The notes: generated from the letters alone by a model not told the origin. A stretch of DNA of 64,000 nt from Bettongia penicillata ogilbyi (GCA_023548195.1 JAJHZJ010000028.1:824001-888000), one strand, 5' to 3'; counted from the first letter of the stretch, positions 11,500 through 23,289 are shown. Made by a program: numbers and translations.

Positions 11500-12230
11500 T
11501 ATCACAGTTCAGATTATCCTTAGCAGCCAAGTTGGTAAATAATATGGAAAACATGGACAATACTATTACTCTAGTGATTGATTTTGAGGGACTTTCATCT
11601 CAGCTGCTCCCCTCCTCTGTCCACCTCCCCGCAACTTTGCCCTGACTAGAATAACCAGAATCCATTTTCATTTGGATTCCCAAAGCCAAGTATGAAACAA
11701 ATTGTACAGTGACAGGTAACAAATGTGAAGGGACTGAAGCTGCTGGAGGCTAAGCTGTGCCAGCGTGTTAATCTGCTTAGAACAAAAAGACAATGGGAAA
11801 TGTCTAAAAATATCCCTTTTCCTCTGTAACTCACTGGGCATCTTTCCTTGATGCTGAGGTATATATCTATAACCTTGTTTAGTAGAGCCCACTTTCATTT
11901 CCTTATTTCATGTCTCGAATAGAAGACTCTTCCCCAAACCACTTGACGACACTTGCAAAGCCAATGATTTGTTTTTTCTACTTTTTTCCCACCAACTCAA
12001 CTCCAGTTTTGTTTTGTTTTTGTTTTTTAATTTCTGTCTGAGAGGCTTTGCAAGTGAATCGTCACAGGTATGTGCAGGAACTGAACTAATAAGGCAAACC
12101 AGATGTTCTTGCTATTAACAGCTGCTTCTTGTTCTGTTAATCCTGGTGAGAGAACTAATAAACCTAATAAGCTTTTTTTTAAAGGAATGAACTTGTTTTG
12201 TGAGCCACTGTTCTACATAAAGAGTCTAGT
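11500..12230. other. Non-repetitive block, possible conserved noncoding element
   Basis: About 700 bp without SINE/LINE signatures and of higher complexity than its surroundings. Examples: 'ggctaagctgtgccagcgtg' near 11750 and 'gctttgcaagtgaatcgtca' near 12045, with several ATTA/TAAT cores at 12085-12175. It looks like regulatory-type unique sequence. The two overlapping minus-strand frames at 11646-11898 show no family resemblance. Confidence 0.3.
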
Positions 12231-12429
12231 ATGAATAGTTAGCCATCAAAGAGGTTTCTGTCCATATGGAAAAGTCCTGTAAGCTAGCCACATTTAAGGA
12301 CACCATGACATATGAGAAGAGACAGTCCTATGTTCCTCATATTGACATGAATGGTTAAAGCCATAAATTTTAGGGTAGCTAATCAGTCTTGTGGTATAAT
12401 AGCAAGGACCCCAGTAAACACAGGTTCCT

Positions 12430-13650
12430 TTTCTAAAAGGAAAGCAACTTTTGAGGAGTCAACAATCTACTTTAATCAAGCACATATTCCATTCACTTAA
12501 TTCAGGGTAAAAAGTCAGCACCCTGAACTTCAGAGAAAATACAGAGAAATAAAAATCAACAGACAGGACTTCCAACTGTCTGACCATAATCAGTACATAC
12601 ATACCAGATCAACAGATAGTCCCTGCTGTCTAACCATACATACATAGTTATCAGAAAGAAAAGCACTAGCAATCTGGGTTTTCAAAGCCCCCAGGGGGCT
12701 CCTTAGTGGCTACCCAGGGTCTCATCTGGGAAAACAAACACTTCCAATGAATAAGCCTGAAAACAAACCTCACCTCAGAGTATGTATACACTTTTCAGAG
12801 TCAGAGCACAACACAATCCTTGGGAACCAATGCCTCATTACAAATTAACAGAAGGAGTACGCCTTCCTACAAAACAAATCTCCCCTAATCAAACTTCCCT
12901 TAATGGGCAGGCAATTAATGGGTGGGGAAGATCTTTAACTCTCATAATTACCATTACAGGTGAGTATTTCATCAGCCTTTCAAATACAACCATGTCTATT
13001 TCACCACATGAACCAGCAAAAAACATGACTTTGAAATGAATAACTTCATTCCAAAATCTATAGATAACACCTTGGTACCAAATGACGATCATAATTACAG
13101 GAGTTCATACTAAAATTATAACATCAGGGACCATCACACACTCAATATTTATCAAGCTTCCTCCATTTAGGTGACTTCCAACCATTCTTATATGAAGGGA
13201 CCTGGAAAGCGTGCTTCCAGAAGAGTTCTTGTACGGTGTCTGATGAGAATCAAAGATGAGACGGGAGGACTCTTGGGGCCTTTTTTCCATTGATTCAGTG
13301 TGATGCTCAGAAGCAGGCCTTGGCCCTTGGCCTCTTCATTTGTTCTTTTTGTTCTAGTTGAAATTATTTGAACTTTCACTATTGTAAGTTTTGGAAGAGA
13401 GTAAGGGTTGGAGCTTCCTAATATCTGAATTTTTTTGACCCATTCATCACTGGTGCACAGAAGAATAAAGAACAGTCTTTACAATCCAAAATATCAGTAG
13501 GCAAGATGAGAACTTTTACAAAAGTCAAGTCATATCTGGACATGAACTTGGTCAGACCTCAGTTATGTAGGAACTGATATAAATTTGAGTCTACTCTTCC
13601 CAGAGACCAAGGTGATCTAAGAGAGAATGTATGCCCAAGGTGTGAAGAGG
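12430..13650. repeat. Unresolved repeat candidate (LTR-like?)
   Basis: It differs in texture from both the SINE/LINE relics and the neighbouring unique DNA. It contains a local imperfect tandem duplication (about 12553-12600 and 12608-12648, both starting 'atcaacaga' and ending 'acatacat'), then 'cccccagggggctccttagt'. Such internal duplications are common in LTR U3 regions. I see no TG...CA ends, primer-binding site or retroviral frame, so the class stays open. Confidence 0.3.
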
Positions 13651-14039
13651 GTGAAACAGTACTTTTTTTTTCTTACTGCATACTTAAAACAAATACTTAT
13701 TTTAAAAAAATAAATACTTTTAAGGGTTTAAATGGAACTGCCATACTAGTCACTGACACCTAAAGGGGGGAGAAAAACAGTTGGTAGACTTGAGTTAGTG
13801 TCAGTACACAAGAGATATCATTATACTGATCAAGTTACCCTAGAGTCTGGAATGACAGATATAGCCACTTGGCTATTGGAGGATGAACCAGAATGAACTT
13901 ACTGCAACAGAATGCGTTTCTGTTGAGAAACTGATTTTTTTTTTCTTTTCAACTACTATATTAGGTGATTAGTACAAGTTATTGATACAAATTTATGATT
14001 TCATAGTGTAAGAATTAACTCACTACTAATGCTGCATGT

Positions 14040-14190
14040 AGTCAGTGAATTGTGTTAGACTTGGAGTCAGAAAGACCACTTCACATATTTATAAGTTCTT
14101 TGACAGTAGATAAGTCACTTTCCTCATCTGTAAAATTAAGCTCAGTATGATGACCTTTCAAGACACTTTCAGCTCTATAATGCTCAGCAA
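14040..14190 (+). repeat. CORE-SINE relic
   Basis: 'gacttggagtcagaaagacc', 'cctcatctgtaaaattaagc' and 'cactttcagctctataatgc' are in the order of MIR-derived marsupial SINEs. Confidence 0.65.
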
Positions 14191-14259
14191 TTATTATTCA
14201 ACTTAGATAACTGAATGGAACACAACAGAGATAAATAATTTGCTGAGAATCTTAATATA

Positions 14260-14470
14260 AATAAGTATCTGAAGCAGGACATGAACCCAGGTTTTCCTCA
14301 TTTCAAGACTAGATCTCTATCTGCTATACCATTCTTCCTATAAGTACAAATTGTCATATTATCCCCAAGGAACAGATGAGAAAATTGAATATCAGAAAAG
14401 TTCATGATTTTCTCAATGTAGTTCAACTTACAAGTGGCCAGATATTGTGACTATATGGTTCCATTCCCAG
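14260..14470 (-). repeat. Two overlapping MIR-type relics, minus strand
   Basis: 'gaacccaggttttcctcatt' and 'actagatctctatctgctat' form the 5' half of one copy. 'ggaacagatgagaaaattga' with 'tcaatgtagttcaacttaca' looks like a second, more decayed one. Confidence 0.5.
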
Positions 14471-14499
14471 TGAAGGCCCAGAAATATAACATATCACAT

Positions 14500-15318
14500 T
14501 TTTAAACATTTTTATTTAAAGTTTTGAGTTTTAAATTCTATTACTCCCTCCTTACCCTTCCTCCTCCTTGAAATGTAAGCAATCAGATATGTTATAAATA
14601 TGCAATTATATAAACAATTCGATATTAGTCATTTCATATAAGATTCAAGAGAAAAAAATGAAAGAAATAGAATGAAAAACATCCTGCTTCACTCTGCATT
14701 CAAACAATATCAGTTCTTTCTCTGGAAATAGATAGTATGCTTGATCATTAGTCCTTTGAAATTGTCTTGGATTACTGTATTGCTGAGAATAGTTAAGTCA
14801 GTCACAATTCTTCATCAAACAATATCACTATTACAGTGCACAATGTTCTCCTGGTCCTTTTCACTTCACTATACATCATTTCATGTAAGTCTTTCCAGGA
14901 TTTTTTTCTGAAATCATCCTGCTTTTCATTTCTCATAGCACAATAATATTCCATTATAATCATATACCAGAGTTTATTTAGGCATTCCCCAATTGATGAG
15001 CATCCCTTTGATTTGCAATTCTTAACCACCACCAAAAGAACTACCATAAATATGTTTGCATAAATAGGTCCTTTTCCCGTTTTTGGCTGTCTAAACTAGC
15101 AGTGATATTGCTGTATGTAGGAACTAGTCGTGATATTGCTGGATGAAAGGGTATACATGGTTTTATAGCCCTTTGGGCATAGTTCCAAATTGCTCTCCAG
15201 AATTGTCCAATCAGTTCACAATTCCACATTAGTATCCATTTTCCCACATGCCCTCCAACATCCAACATTTTCTTTTTGTGTCATATTAGCCAGTCTGATG
15301 GGTGTGAGGTGATGCCAA
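14500..15318 (-). mobile_element. L1 3' end, antisense
   Basis: Minus-strand L1 3' region. Plus-strand landmarks are 'tccattataatcatatacca', 'ggcattccccaattgatgag', 'gctggatgaaagggtataca', 'ttgctctccagaattgtcca' and 'cagtctgatgggtgtgaggt'. These are the complement of the classic 'ggagagcaatttgg...caattggggaatggc' L1 tail. A short imperfect tandem duplication (aactag...gatattgctg, period about 29) lies at 15093-15150. It stops abruptly at 15318, where sense ORF1 sequence begins. Confidence 0.8.
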
Positions 15319-15319
15319 A

Positions 15320-17432
15320 TAGTAAAAAGATGCATAAAAATCCAATGAAAAGAAGAATGCTTTGAAAAACAGAATTGACCAAATGCAAAATTTGGTACAA
15401 ATACAAAATTTGGTACAAAAGCTCACTGAAGAGAATAATTCCTTAAATTCCTTGGAATGGTGCAAGTGGGAGCTAACAATGTCACAAGACCACAAGAAAC
15501 AATCAAGCAATATCAAAAGAATGAAAAAATAGAATAAAATATGAAATATCTCAATGGAAAAACAACTCACCTAGAAAATAGATACAGGAGAAATAATTCA
15601 AGAATTATTTAACTACCTGAAAGTTATGATCAAAAAGAGCCTAGGCATCATTTTTAAAGAAATTATCAAGGAAAATTATCTTGATATTATAGAACCAGAG
15701 GGTAAAATGGAAATTGGAAGAATCTACTGATCACCTCCTGAAAGAGATCCCAAAATGAAAACTCCCAGGAATATTATAGCCAAATTCCAGACCTCCCTGA
15801 AGAAGGAAAAAATACTATAAGTAGTCAAAGAGAAACAATTCAAATATTGTGGAAACCACAGTCCTGATAACACAAGTTTTAGAAGCTTCTACATTAAAGG
15901 ATTGAAGGATTTGGACTATGATGTTCCAGATGGAAAACCAAGAATCACCTACCCAGCAAAGATGAGTGTAATCCTTCAGGGGAAAAAAATGGATATTCAA
16001 TGAAATAGAAGACTTTCGAGCATTCCTGATTAAAAGGCCAGAGCTGAATAGAATATATGACTTTCAGCTACAAGTTTCAAAAGAACCTTAAAAAGGTAAA
16101 CAGGAAAAATCATAAGAAATTCAATAAGATTAAACTGTGTATATTCCTACATGGGAAATTGGTATCTATAACTCCTAAAATCTTTCTCATTCTTAGGGCA
16201 ATTAAAAGAAGGAAAGCAGAGGCATGAGTTGAACGTCATGGTATAATAACCAAAAAAAATAAAAATAAAGGATAAGAAAATGCACTTGGGGAAGGGGAAA
16301 GAGAGGGGTGGAATGGAATAAATTATCTGACATAAAAGACCTGAAAGAGATTTTACACTGGAGGAAAAGATGGGGGAAGTGGAGTGGGGAGGACATGAAC
16401 TCTCATTGGAATTGGCCCAGAAAGGGAATAATATGAACATTCAGTTGGGTATAAAAATCTATCTTACCCTACAGGAAAGTAGCAGGGGAATGGGATAAAA
16501 GTATCAGGTAAACTTATGAAAGGGAGTACAGTTTGGGGGAGATAAAAGTCAGAAGCAAACAATTTTTGAAATTGGGCAAGGTAAAAGAAGAGAGCAGCAT
16601 AAACAGGGTGAAATAGGACGGAGGGAAATACAATTGATAATCATTACTATGAAAAAGATTTTGACAGTGAGTTTCTCTAATAAAGATGTCTAGATAAATG
16701 ATAAAGTCATTCTAGAAAGCAATCTGGAATTATGCCCAAGGGGCTAGAGGACTGTGCCTGCCCTTTGGCCAGGCAGTATTCCTCCTAGGTCTGTATCCCT
16801 GAGAGGTAAAAACAAAAAGGAAAAGGGCATATGCATACAAAAATACTTGTAACAGCTCTTTTAGTAGTGGCGGGGAATTGGAGGTTGAGGGGACAGCTAT
16901 CAATTGGGAAAGGCTGAACAAGTTATTCCATGCGATTGGGATAGAAGACTATTGTGCTTTAAGAAATGATGAGCAGGGTGATCTCAGAAAAAAAAACAAC
17001 AACATGGAAACATGTTCTGATGCAAAGTGTAAGATGCAGAGCCAGGAGAACATTGTACACAGTGGCAGCAATATTGTATGATGGTCTACTATGAATAGCT
17101 TAGCTCTTCTCAGTAATATAATGATAGAAAACAATTCTGTAAGGACTTATGATAAAGGCTGCTATCTCCAGAGAAAGAGGTAGTTAAATCCTGAATGCAG
17201 ATCAAAGCTACTTCTTCATTTTTCTTGGGGCTTTTTTTTTGGCCTGTTTTCTCTCACAGAATGACCTACATAGAAATGTGCTTTGCAAGACTATGCAAGT
17301 CTAAATCATGTCAAATTGCTTGCCTTCTCAATGAATGGTGGAGGAGAAAGAGGAAGAGATTTGGAACTCAAAATTTGGGGAAAAAAGTTAAAATGGTTTT
17401 TACATGTATTGGGAAAATATAAAATTTAAAAT
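15320..17432 (+). mobile_element. ORF1-only L1 unit (HAL1-like), plus strand
   Basis: It opens inside a decayed L1 ORF1: nucleic-acid-binding protein sequence recognisable at 15700-15800 as ERDPKMKTPRNIIAKFQ, then the C-terminal domain to about 16090, with several stops. Instead of the ~3.8-kb ORF2, ORF1 is followed directly by an L1-type noncoding region ('gttgggtataaaaatctatc', 'ttaccctacaggaaagtag') and then a 3' end (16715-17430) with 'ggaattatgcccaaggggct' and 'caattgggaaaggctgaaca'. It ends in an A-rich tail. ORF1 without ORF2 is the defining layout of half-L1 (HAL1) elements. An internally deleted L1 is the alternative. Confidence 0.7.
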
Positions 17433-17439
17433 GTAGATG

Positions 17440-18070
17440 CTATACCATTTAGTGGATATATGTTTAATAGTGATATGACTTCATTGTCTATGGGACCTTT
17501 CAGCAAGATATAGTGACCTTCCTTATCTCTTTTAATTAAATCTACTTTTGCTTTTGCTTTGTCTGAGATCATGATAGCTACCACTGCTTTCTTTTCTTTA
17601 ACTGAAGCATATAAGTTCCTTACCTTTACCCTATATGTATCTCAACTTCAAAAGTAATTTTTTTAAGCGACATATTGTAGGATTCTAGTATTTAATCCAT
17701 TCTGTTATCTCCTTCCATTTTATGGGTGAGTTCATCCCATTCACATTTATAGTTATGATAATAGTGTATTTCCTTCTGTGCTATTTTTCTTTATTTATGC
17801 CCATCCTCTTTTACCCCAACCCTTTCCCTCCTTACAAGTGTTTTACTTCTGATCACAACCTTCCTCAATCTACTCATTGTCTTATGCATCCATTTTTCCC
17901 CCTATCAGTAGAAAGATAATAATCCCACTTCCTTTTTACTTCCTTTTTACTTCCTTATAGGATGATATTCAACTTATTATTGTGTATATTATTTCCAATT
18001 TTTATTAGAATAAGTTTCAAGCTTTGCCTGTCACCATGTCCCCATCTTTCCCTCCATTATAGTATCTATT
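17440..18070 (-). mobile_element. L1 ORF2 endonuclease-region fragment, antisense
   Basis: The minus strand from about 17920 down to 17440 matches the start of L1 ORF2. It includes the NVNGMN-like start of the endonuclease (complement of 'cccattcacatttatagtta') and the later 'KRDKEG'-type region (complement of 'ccttccttatctctttta'). No reverse transcriptase follows. It may be the same broken copy as 14500-15318, with the HAL1-like unit between them. I cannot prove this. Confidence 0.7.
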
Positions 18071-18079
18071 TTTAGCTTT

Positions 18080-20018
18080 CAATTTATTTATTTATTTTTG
18101 GTTTTCAACATTCATTTCCACAAGATTTTGAGTTCTAAATTTTCTCCCCATCTTTCCACACTTCCCTGAGATGGCATGCTTTCTGATTACCGTCTTCCCC
18201 CAGTCTATGTTCCCTTTTATCATCAACCCCTTATTCCCTTCCCTGTACTGCCTGTATATCTTATTTTGCAGTTGCATGTAAAAATAATTTTTTAACATTT
18301 GTTTATAAAACTTTGAGTTCAAAATTATCTCCCTTCTTCCCTCCCCACTCACCCCCATTGAGGAGGAAAGATAGGTGATTCTTGGTTGGTCCTTCGTCTT
18401 CCAGTATACCATACTCCAAGTTTGCTTCATGATATTTGAATTGTTTCTTTTTGGCTGCTTTCAGCACTTTCTCCTTGATCTATGAGCTCTGTAATTTGGT
18501 TATGATGTTCCTGGGAGTTTTCATTTTGGGATCCCTTTCAGATGATGATTAGTGGATCCTATTAATTTTTATTATGCCCTCTGGTTCTAATATAACAGGA
18601 CAATTTGATAATTTCTTGAAAGATGTTGTCCAGTTGTTTTGTTTTTTTTTTTTTATCATGACTTTCAGGTAGTCCAATAATTCTTATATTATTTCTCCTG
18701 GATCTATTTTCTAAATCTGTTGTTTTTCTGATGAGAAATGTCATATTTCCTTCTCTTTTCTTTTCACTTTTTTGACTTTTTTTTATCGTATCTTCATGTC
18801 TCATAGAGTCATTAAGTTCTGCTTAATCAATTCTAATTTTTAAGGAATTATTTTCTTCAGCGAGTTTTTGTACTACCTTTTCCATTTTGTCAATTCTACT
18901 TATTAGGAAGTTATTTTCCTAGTAAAGTTTTGTACATCTTCTCCCATGCTAGTGACTCTTTTTTTCATGATTCTCTTGCATTACTCTTATTTCTTTACTC
19001 AAATTTTCTTCTACTTTTCTAATTTGCTTTTCAAAATCCTTTTAAAACTCTTTGGGAAATTCTTTTTGAGCCTAAAAACAAATTACATTTTTCTTTGAGG
19101 CTTAACATGTAGCCATTTTGACCCTATTGTCCTCTTTTAAGTTTATGCTTTGGTCCTCTCTATCACCATAATAACTTTCTATAGTCAAGTTCTTTTCTGT
19201 TGGTTTTTTGTTCATATTTTTCTGCCTTTTTTGTGATTTTCTGTTTTTTATGTGAGAGTTGGGCTCTGCTTCTGAACTTTTTTTGCACTGAGGCTCAGGG
19301 TTTTGTTGCTACCTTTTCTGGGTTTCAGGATTTAGCTGTTTGCTTTCACTGGAGGGTAGGTTAACCTTCTAACTTGTATTGGGGAGGGGGGGATGTGGAT
19401 AGGGCCTCCCTATTGGCCTCTGGAGTTTAGCTTCTGGTCTGTCCCAGGGGTGGAATCTTTCTGATAGATTATAATTCTAAGAGAGTACTTCTGGTAGCTG
19501 ACCCTGTAAGAGTAATCTTGATGCTGGTCTAGCCCAAGGGTGGACCTCCACTGCTGGGTTGTTTGTGGAAACAGGGCCTCTCTGTCGGAAAGCTCCAGGG
19601 ATGGAGTATCACTGTTGTCCAACCCTGGAGCAGGGCTTAACTATTGGTAGACAGTGGGGTCAAGGCCTTGATGATGGCTTGTGCTGGGGGTGGGTTCACT
19701 GGTGTGTGGCCTTGCTGTGCTGCTCAGACTCCTCACTTGCATAGGGGGCTGCTAGTTTGGAAGAGGGCATGGCTTCACTGGTGGATTGCCCCAGGCTTGG
19801 AGCCTTGCTGCAGGCCCTCTACTGTGAAACTGGCTTCTGCTGTGGTTGTTCTTGGACCTCACTTCCTTCTTATCCCAGTGAGACACATTTTTTTGGAGGG
19901 CTGGTAAGCTGCTTCCCTGCTCCTAAATCCTTTCTGGGGTGTTTTTAGTTGTTTGGAAGAGAATTTGTAAGGATGTCAGAGGGTTCATTTCTCACTCCAT
20001 CATCTTGGCATTGGAGTC
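18080..20018 (-). mobile_element. Antisense L1-type element with 5' UTR, ORF1 relic and 3' tail
   Basis: On the minus strand: a 5' UTR from about 20018 to 19000, starting with CCAAGATGA near 20000-20008; then an ORF1 relic from 18960 to about 18430; then, with no ORF2, an L1-type 3' end at 18430-18090 ending in an (AAAT)n-like tail at 18080-18095. In the minus-strand frame at 18562-18804 the ORF1 motif LENRSRRNNIRIIGLPE is intact, marking the junction of the coiled coil and RRM domain. ORF1 breaks off near the C-terminal domain. The layout again is ORF1-only. Confidence 0.75.
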
Positions 20019-20394
20019 ACATTTTTAATGAAAGAATTTTAGACTGAATCCAAAATTGAAAAAAAATCACAAAATAGCATAGTAATAAAAATAGGGCACC
20101 TAAAAATTCAAAATATCTTATGTTTTAGTAGCAGGTAGTAAGAAGACAGCAAACCTCAACGTGTCATTCACAGAGAGATTTGGAGCCTACTATTAGTTAA
20201 ATGTGTGTGATTTCTATTTGACCAATAGAATTTATTATGTGATGATGTGATATGTCAGTAATAATGCTATCTTGCACTGTGAGAGTGATTTTTATGAATT
20301 TGTAGCACTCACAAGAAGATCATTAAATTATATAATTTTAGATTTTGAATGAAAAAGGTCTTTAGGGAATATAATCCTTCATTTTACATTTAAT

Positions 20395-20620
20395 TCCTTT
20401 CAAGTCAGAAAGTATTTATTAAGCAACTCCTATTGGTAAGAAACTGTACTGTGTGCTCAGGATAGATGGACAAAAAAAATTGACCTCAAGAAATTTACCT
20501 ATTGCTAAGGAAAAATGAGGAAACTGAGTCCCACAGAACTGAAAAGAATGACCTATAAGAAGTAGTAAATAGCAAAGTCAAGATTTGAAGTCAGGTCATC
20601 AAACTACAAATCTAGTGAGA
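20395..20620. repeat. Ancient L2-type (plus) and MIR (minus) relics
   Basis: 'agtatttattaagcaactcc' with 'aaactgtactgtgtgctcag' is the common 'tttattaagcacctactatg...ctgtgctaag' ancient repeat. 'ggaaactgagtcccacagaa' and 'agatttgaagtcaggtcatc' form a reversed MIR. The interval 20019-20394 holds nothing I recognise. Confidence 0.55.
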
Positions 20621-21062
20621 TATATAGATATAGATAGATAGATAAATAGATATGTATGCATGTATATAGATACAGATAAAAAGATAAATAGATTTAGATA
20701 GATAAAGACATATATGTGTTTGTATATATGTGTATATGTATATACACATATGTGTATGTATGTGTATATATTTATAAATGTATATGTGTGTATATATCAT
20801 GTATATGTATACTTATGTATATGTATATGTGTGCATGGGTATAAGTGTGTACACAAAAATATATGTATGCATGTGTACATATGTATTATGTATACATGCA
20901 TGAATATATGCATGTATGTGTATGTGTATATATCTATACATATATGCACATATATTGCATATGAATATGCATATATTCATATTACATTTGTATATATTGT
21001 GTGTATAGGTATGTGTATGTATGTTAGTATGCATGTATAATATATGCTTATGTGTATATGCA
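20618..21062. repeat. TATA/TATG/TGTA low-complexity tract with GATA flank
   Basis: About 440 bp of alternating purine-pyrimidine TATG/TGTA repeats preceded by (GATA)n. The 108-, 73- and 62-codon frames on both strands are translations of the tract. Confidence 0.95.
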
Positions 21063-21094
21063 TATCAATAGATAGACAGATATACATCTGTGTC

Positions 21095-21205
21095 TATCCA
21101 CTCAATAAGTAAATAGTTATTAAACAATTAAGAGCCAGGTGCTGTGTATACAAATAAAAATAAAGGCAATCTCTACCCTCAAGGAGCTTATAATCTATAT
21201 CCTTA
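21095..21205 (+). repeat. Ancient L2-type repeat fragment
   Basis: 'ccaggtgctgtgtatacaaa' followed by 'ccctcaaggagcttataatc' is the typical ancient 'ctgtgctaag...ctcaaggagcttac' unit. Unassigned DNA follows to about 21360. Confidence 0.7.
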
Positions 21206-21364
21206 GTTTATTTTCCCATAAGACAGTTACCACAAGAATTTTACTTATTTTATATAAAGTAGAGTGAAAAAAATCAAAGCTGGTACTCAGAGAAATAGAA
21301 CAACTGAATTGTGCAAGCACGCCCCAATCCATTTATCAGAAATATTAAGCATGCTTTATTGGAA

Positions 21365-22548
21365 TTTTGAATTAGTACAACAACTGCAGAAAGTATAAAG
21401 TACTTGGGAGTCCACTCACCAAGATACACAGAGCAATTGATTGAACCCAACTACCAAACACTCTTCATACAAATACAGATCTAAATAATTGGTCAAATAT
21501 TAGTTGTTTGTGGATGGACCGAGCCAATACAATAAAAATGACAATGTTACCGAGCCAATACAATAAAAATGACAATGTTACCTATATAAATGTATTTATG
21601 AACTCAAAGCCAAATTTATAAAAATAGCCATTTCCCAATTGATAAATAATCAATGGATATGAACAGTTTTCAGAAGAAATGAAAGCTGCCAATAGATACA
21701 CACCAAAAAATTTCTCCTAATCACTAAAAATTGGAGAAATGCAAATTAAAATAACTGAAGTATCAACTAACACTGATTACATTGGCAAGTGTGACAAAAG
21801 AAAAATGACAGATGCTGGATGGGATGTGGAAAAATAGGTTCACTAATATAACATTTGTGAAGTTGAAAACTAATCCAATCATTGTGGGAACAATTTGGAA
21901 CTATGCCCAAAAAGCTACAAAACTATTTATGCCCTTTGACCCAGCACTACTAGGTTTATACCACAAAGAAATCAAAGAAAAAGAAAAAATGACGTGTACA
22001 AAAATATTTATAACAATTCTTTGTATGGTAGGAAAGAATTGGAAACTAAGGGGATACCTACCAACTGTAGGATAACTGAACAAGTTATGGTACATGAATG
22101 TGATGGAATATTATTGTGCTGCAAGAAATGATAAAGGGGATCATTTCAGAAAAACCTGGGAAGACTTATATGAAGTAATACAGAGTAAGATGAGTACAAT
22201 CGATAGAGCAATCTACACAACAACTGCAATATTGTAAGGAAAATCAGCTGTGAAAGACTTGGTAACTGCAATCAATGCAATGATCCACCTCAGCTCCAAA
22301 GGACTCACAATATAAAATGCTATACACATCCAGATAGAGAACTGATGGACTCAGAGTACACACTGAAGCACATTTTTCCCTTTATTTTCCTTGCTTTTTT
22401 TTTCTCCCCAAAGCATTGTAATACAGCGTTTTGCATGACTATGTAAGTATAATAGGTATTGTATTTCTTGCCTTCTCAATGAGTGGGGCAAGGGCTAAAG
22501 GGAGAGTAAGAGAATGTAGAACTGAAAAAAAAAAATAAAATATTTTTT
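21365..22548 (+). mobile_element. L1, plus strand, 5' truncated and internally deleted
   Basis: It begins in ORF2 ('gtacttgggagtccactcac', 'ccgagccaatacaataaaaa'), jumps near 21600 to the 3'-proximal region ('gaaatgcaaattaaaataac', 'atgccctttgacccagcact'), and ends in a poly(A)-like tail at 22524-22548. A perfect 31-bp tandem duplication sits at 21518-21579. The frames at 21812-22095 are within it and are not independent genes. Confidence 0.85.
21518..21579 (+). repeat. Perfect 31-bp tandem duplication inside L1
   Basis: 21518-21548 is repeated exactly at 21549-21579, starting 'accgagccaatacaataaaa'. It is specific to this L1 copy, since other L1 ORF2 segments in the window have one copy. 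Confidence 0.95.
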
Positions 22549-22740
22549 AAAGTTTTTTACTTAGAATACATGACAAAATACACAAGATTTCACAGTTGAT
22601 ATAAACTAAATATCTGAAATTCTCCCACACTGTTTGACAACCTCACTGCAAACCAAATTAAATCAAATGAGCACAAGAACTTTAAAGCTCATAAATTCAT
22701 TGTTATTTTAAAAATAATTTCATTGCTATCTTTTGTTACT

Positions 22741-22758
22741 GTATGATATATGTATACA

Positions 22759-22796
<38 letters not shown>
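22741..22796. repeat. (TA)n microsatellite
   Basis: Alternating TATATG then pure TA. It is self-complementary. Confidence 0.95.
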
Positions 22797-22797
<1 letters not shown>

Positions 22798-22997
22798 CAC
22801 TATATTCCCCTTTTCTACCCCTCCATTCCCCATACAAATCTGGAGAGCCATTCATTATTACAAGTATGAAGAAAGGAAGAAAAAATAAGTTTTACAAGTG
22901 AAAATGACATTTTTTAAAAGTCTTATGGTATATGAAGTAACATATCCATGGCCCCCTATATGTGCAAGAGATCAAAGGAAAGGATCATCTTATATCT

Positions 22998-23285
22998 CTT
23001 TGAGCCAACTAGGTGGCACAGTGAACAGAATGCTGGCCCTTGGGTCAAGAAAACCAGACCTCAAATCTGAGTTCAGACATGTGTTAGCTGTGTGACTCTG
23101 GATAAGTCACTTAACCTCTCCTTGCCTCAGTATCCCCAATAGTAAAATGGAAAGTATTAATTGCACCTATCTCCAAGAGCTATTGTGAGAGTAAAATGAG
23201 ATAGCAACTGGAAAACATATAGTGCATTCAGTGGAGCATATTCATTATTATATAAATATTACTTGTTATTAATAAATTTGGTCAT
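22998..23285 (+). repeat. CORE-SINE, Mar1/MIR type
   Basis: It begins 'gagccaactaggtggcacag', contains 'cagacctcaaatctgagttc' and 'ctgtgtgactctggataagt', and ends in MIR-type 'tattgtgagagtaaaatgag'. The 65-codon frame at 22898-23095 lies on its 5' half. Confidence 0.8.
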
Positions 23286-23289
23286 TATA

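Noticed and set aside
16147..16440. 97-codon minus-strand hydrophobic frame
   Set aside because: It lies antisense to the noncoding part of the HAL1-like unit. The hydrophobic look comes from the purine-rich complement.
19559..19948. Cys/Trp-rich plus-strand frames of 61-87 codons
   Set aside because: They run antisense through an L1 5' UTR, whose higher GC content lengthens chance frames.
20612..21040. Open frames up to 108 codons on both strands
   Set aside because: TATG/TGTA low-complexity sequence produces stop-free Tyr/Ile/Cys/Met-rich frames.
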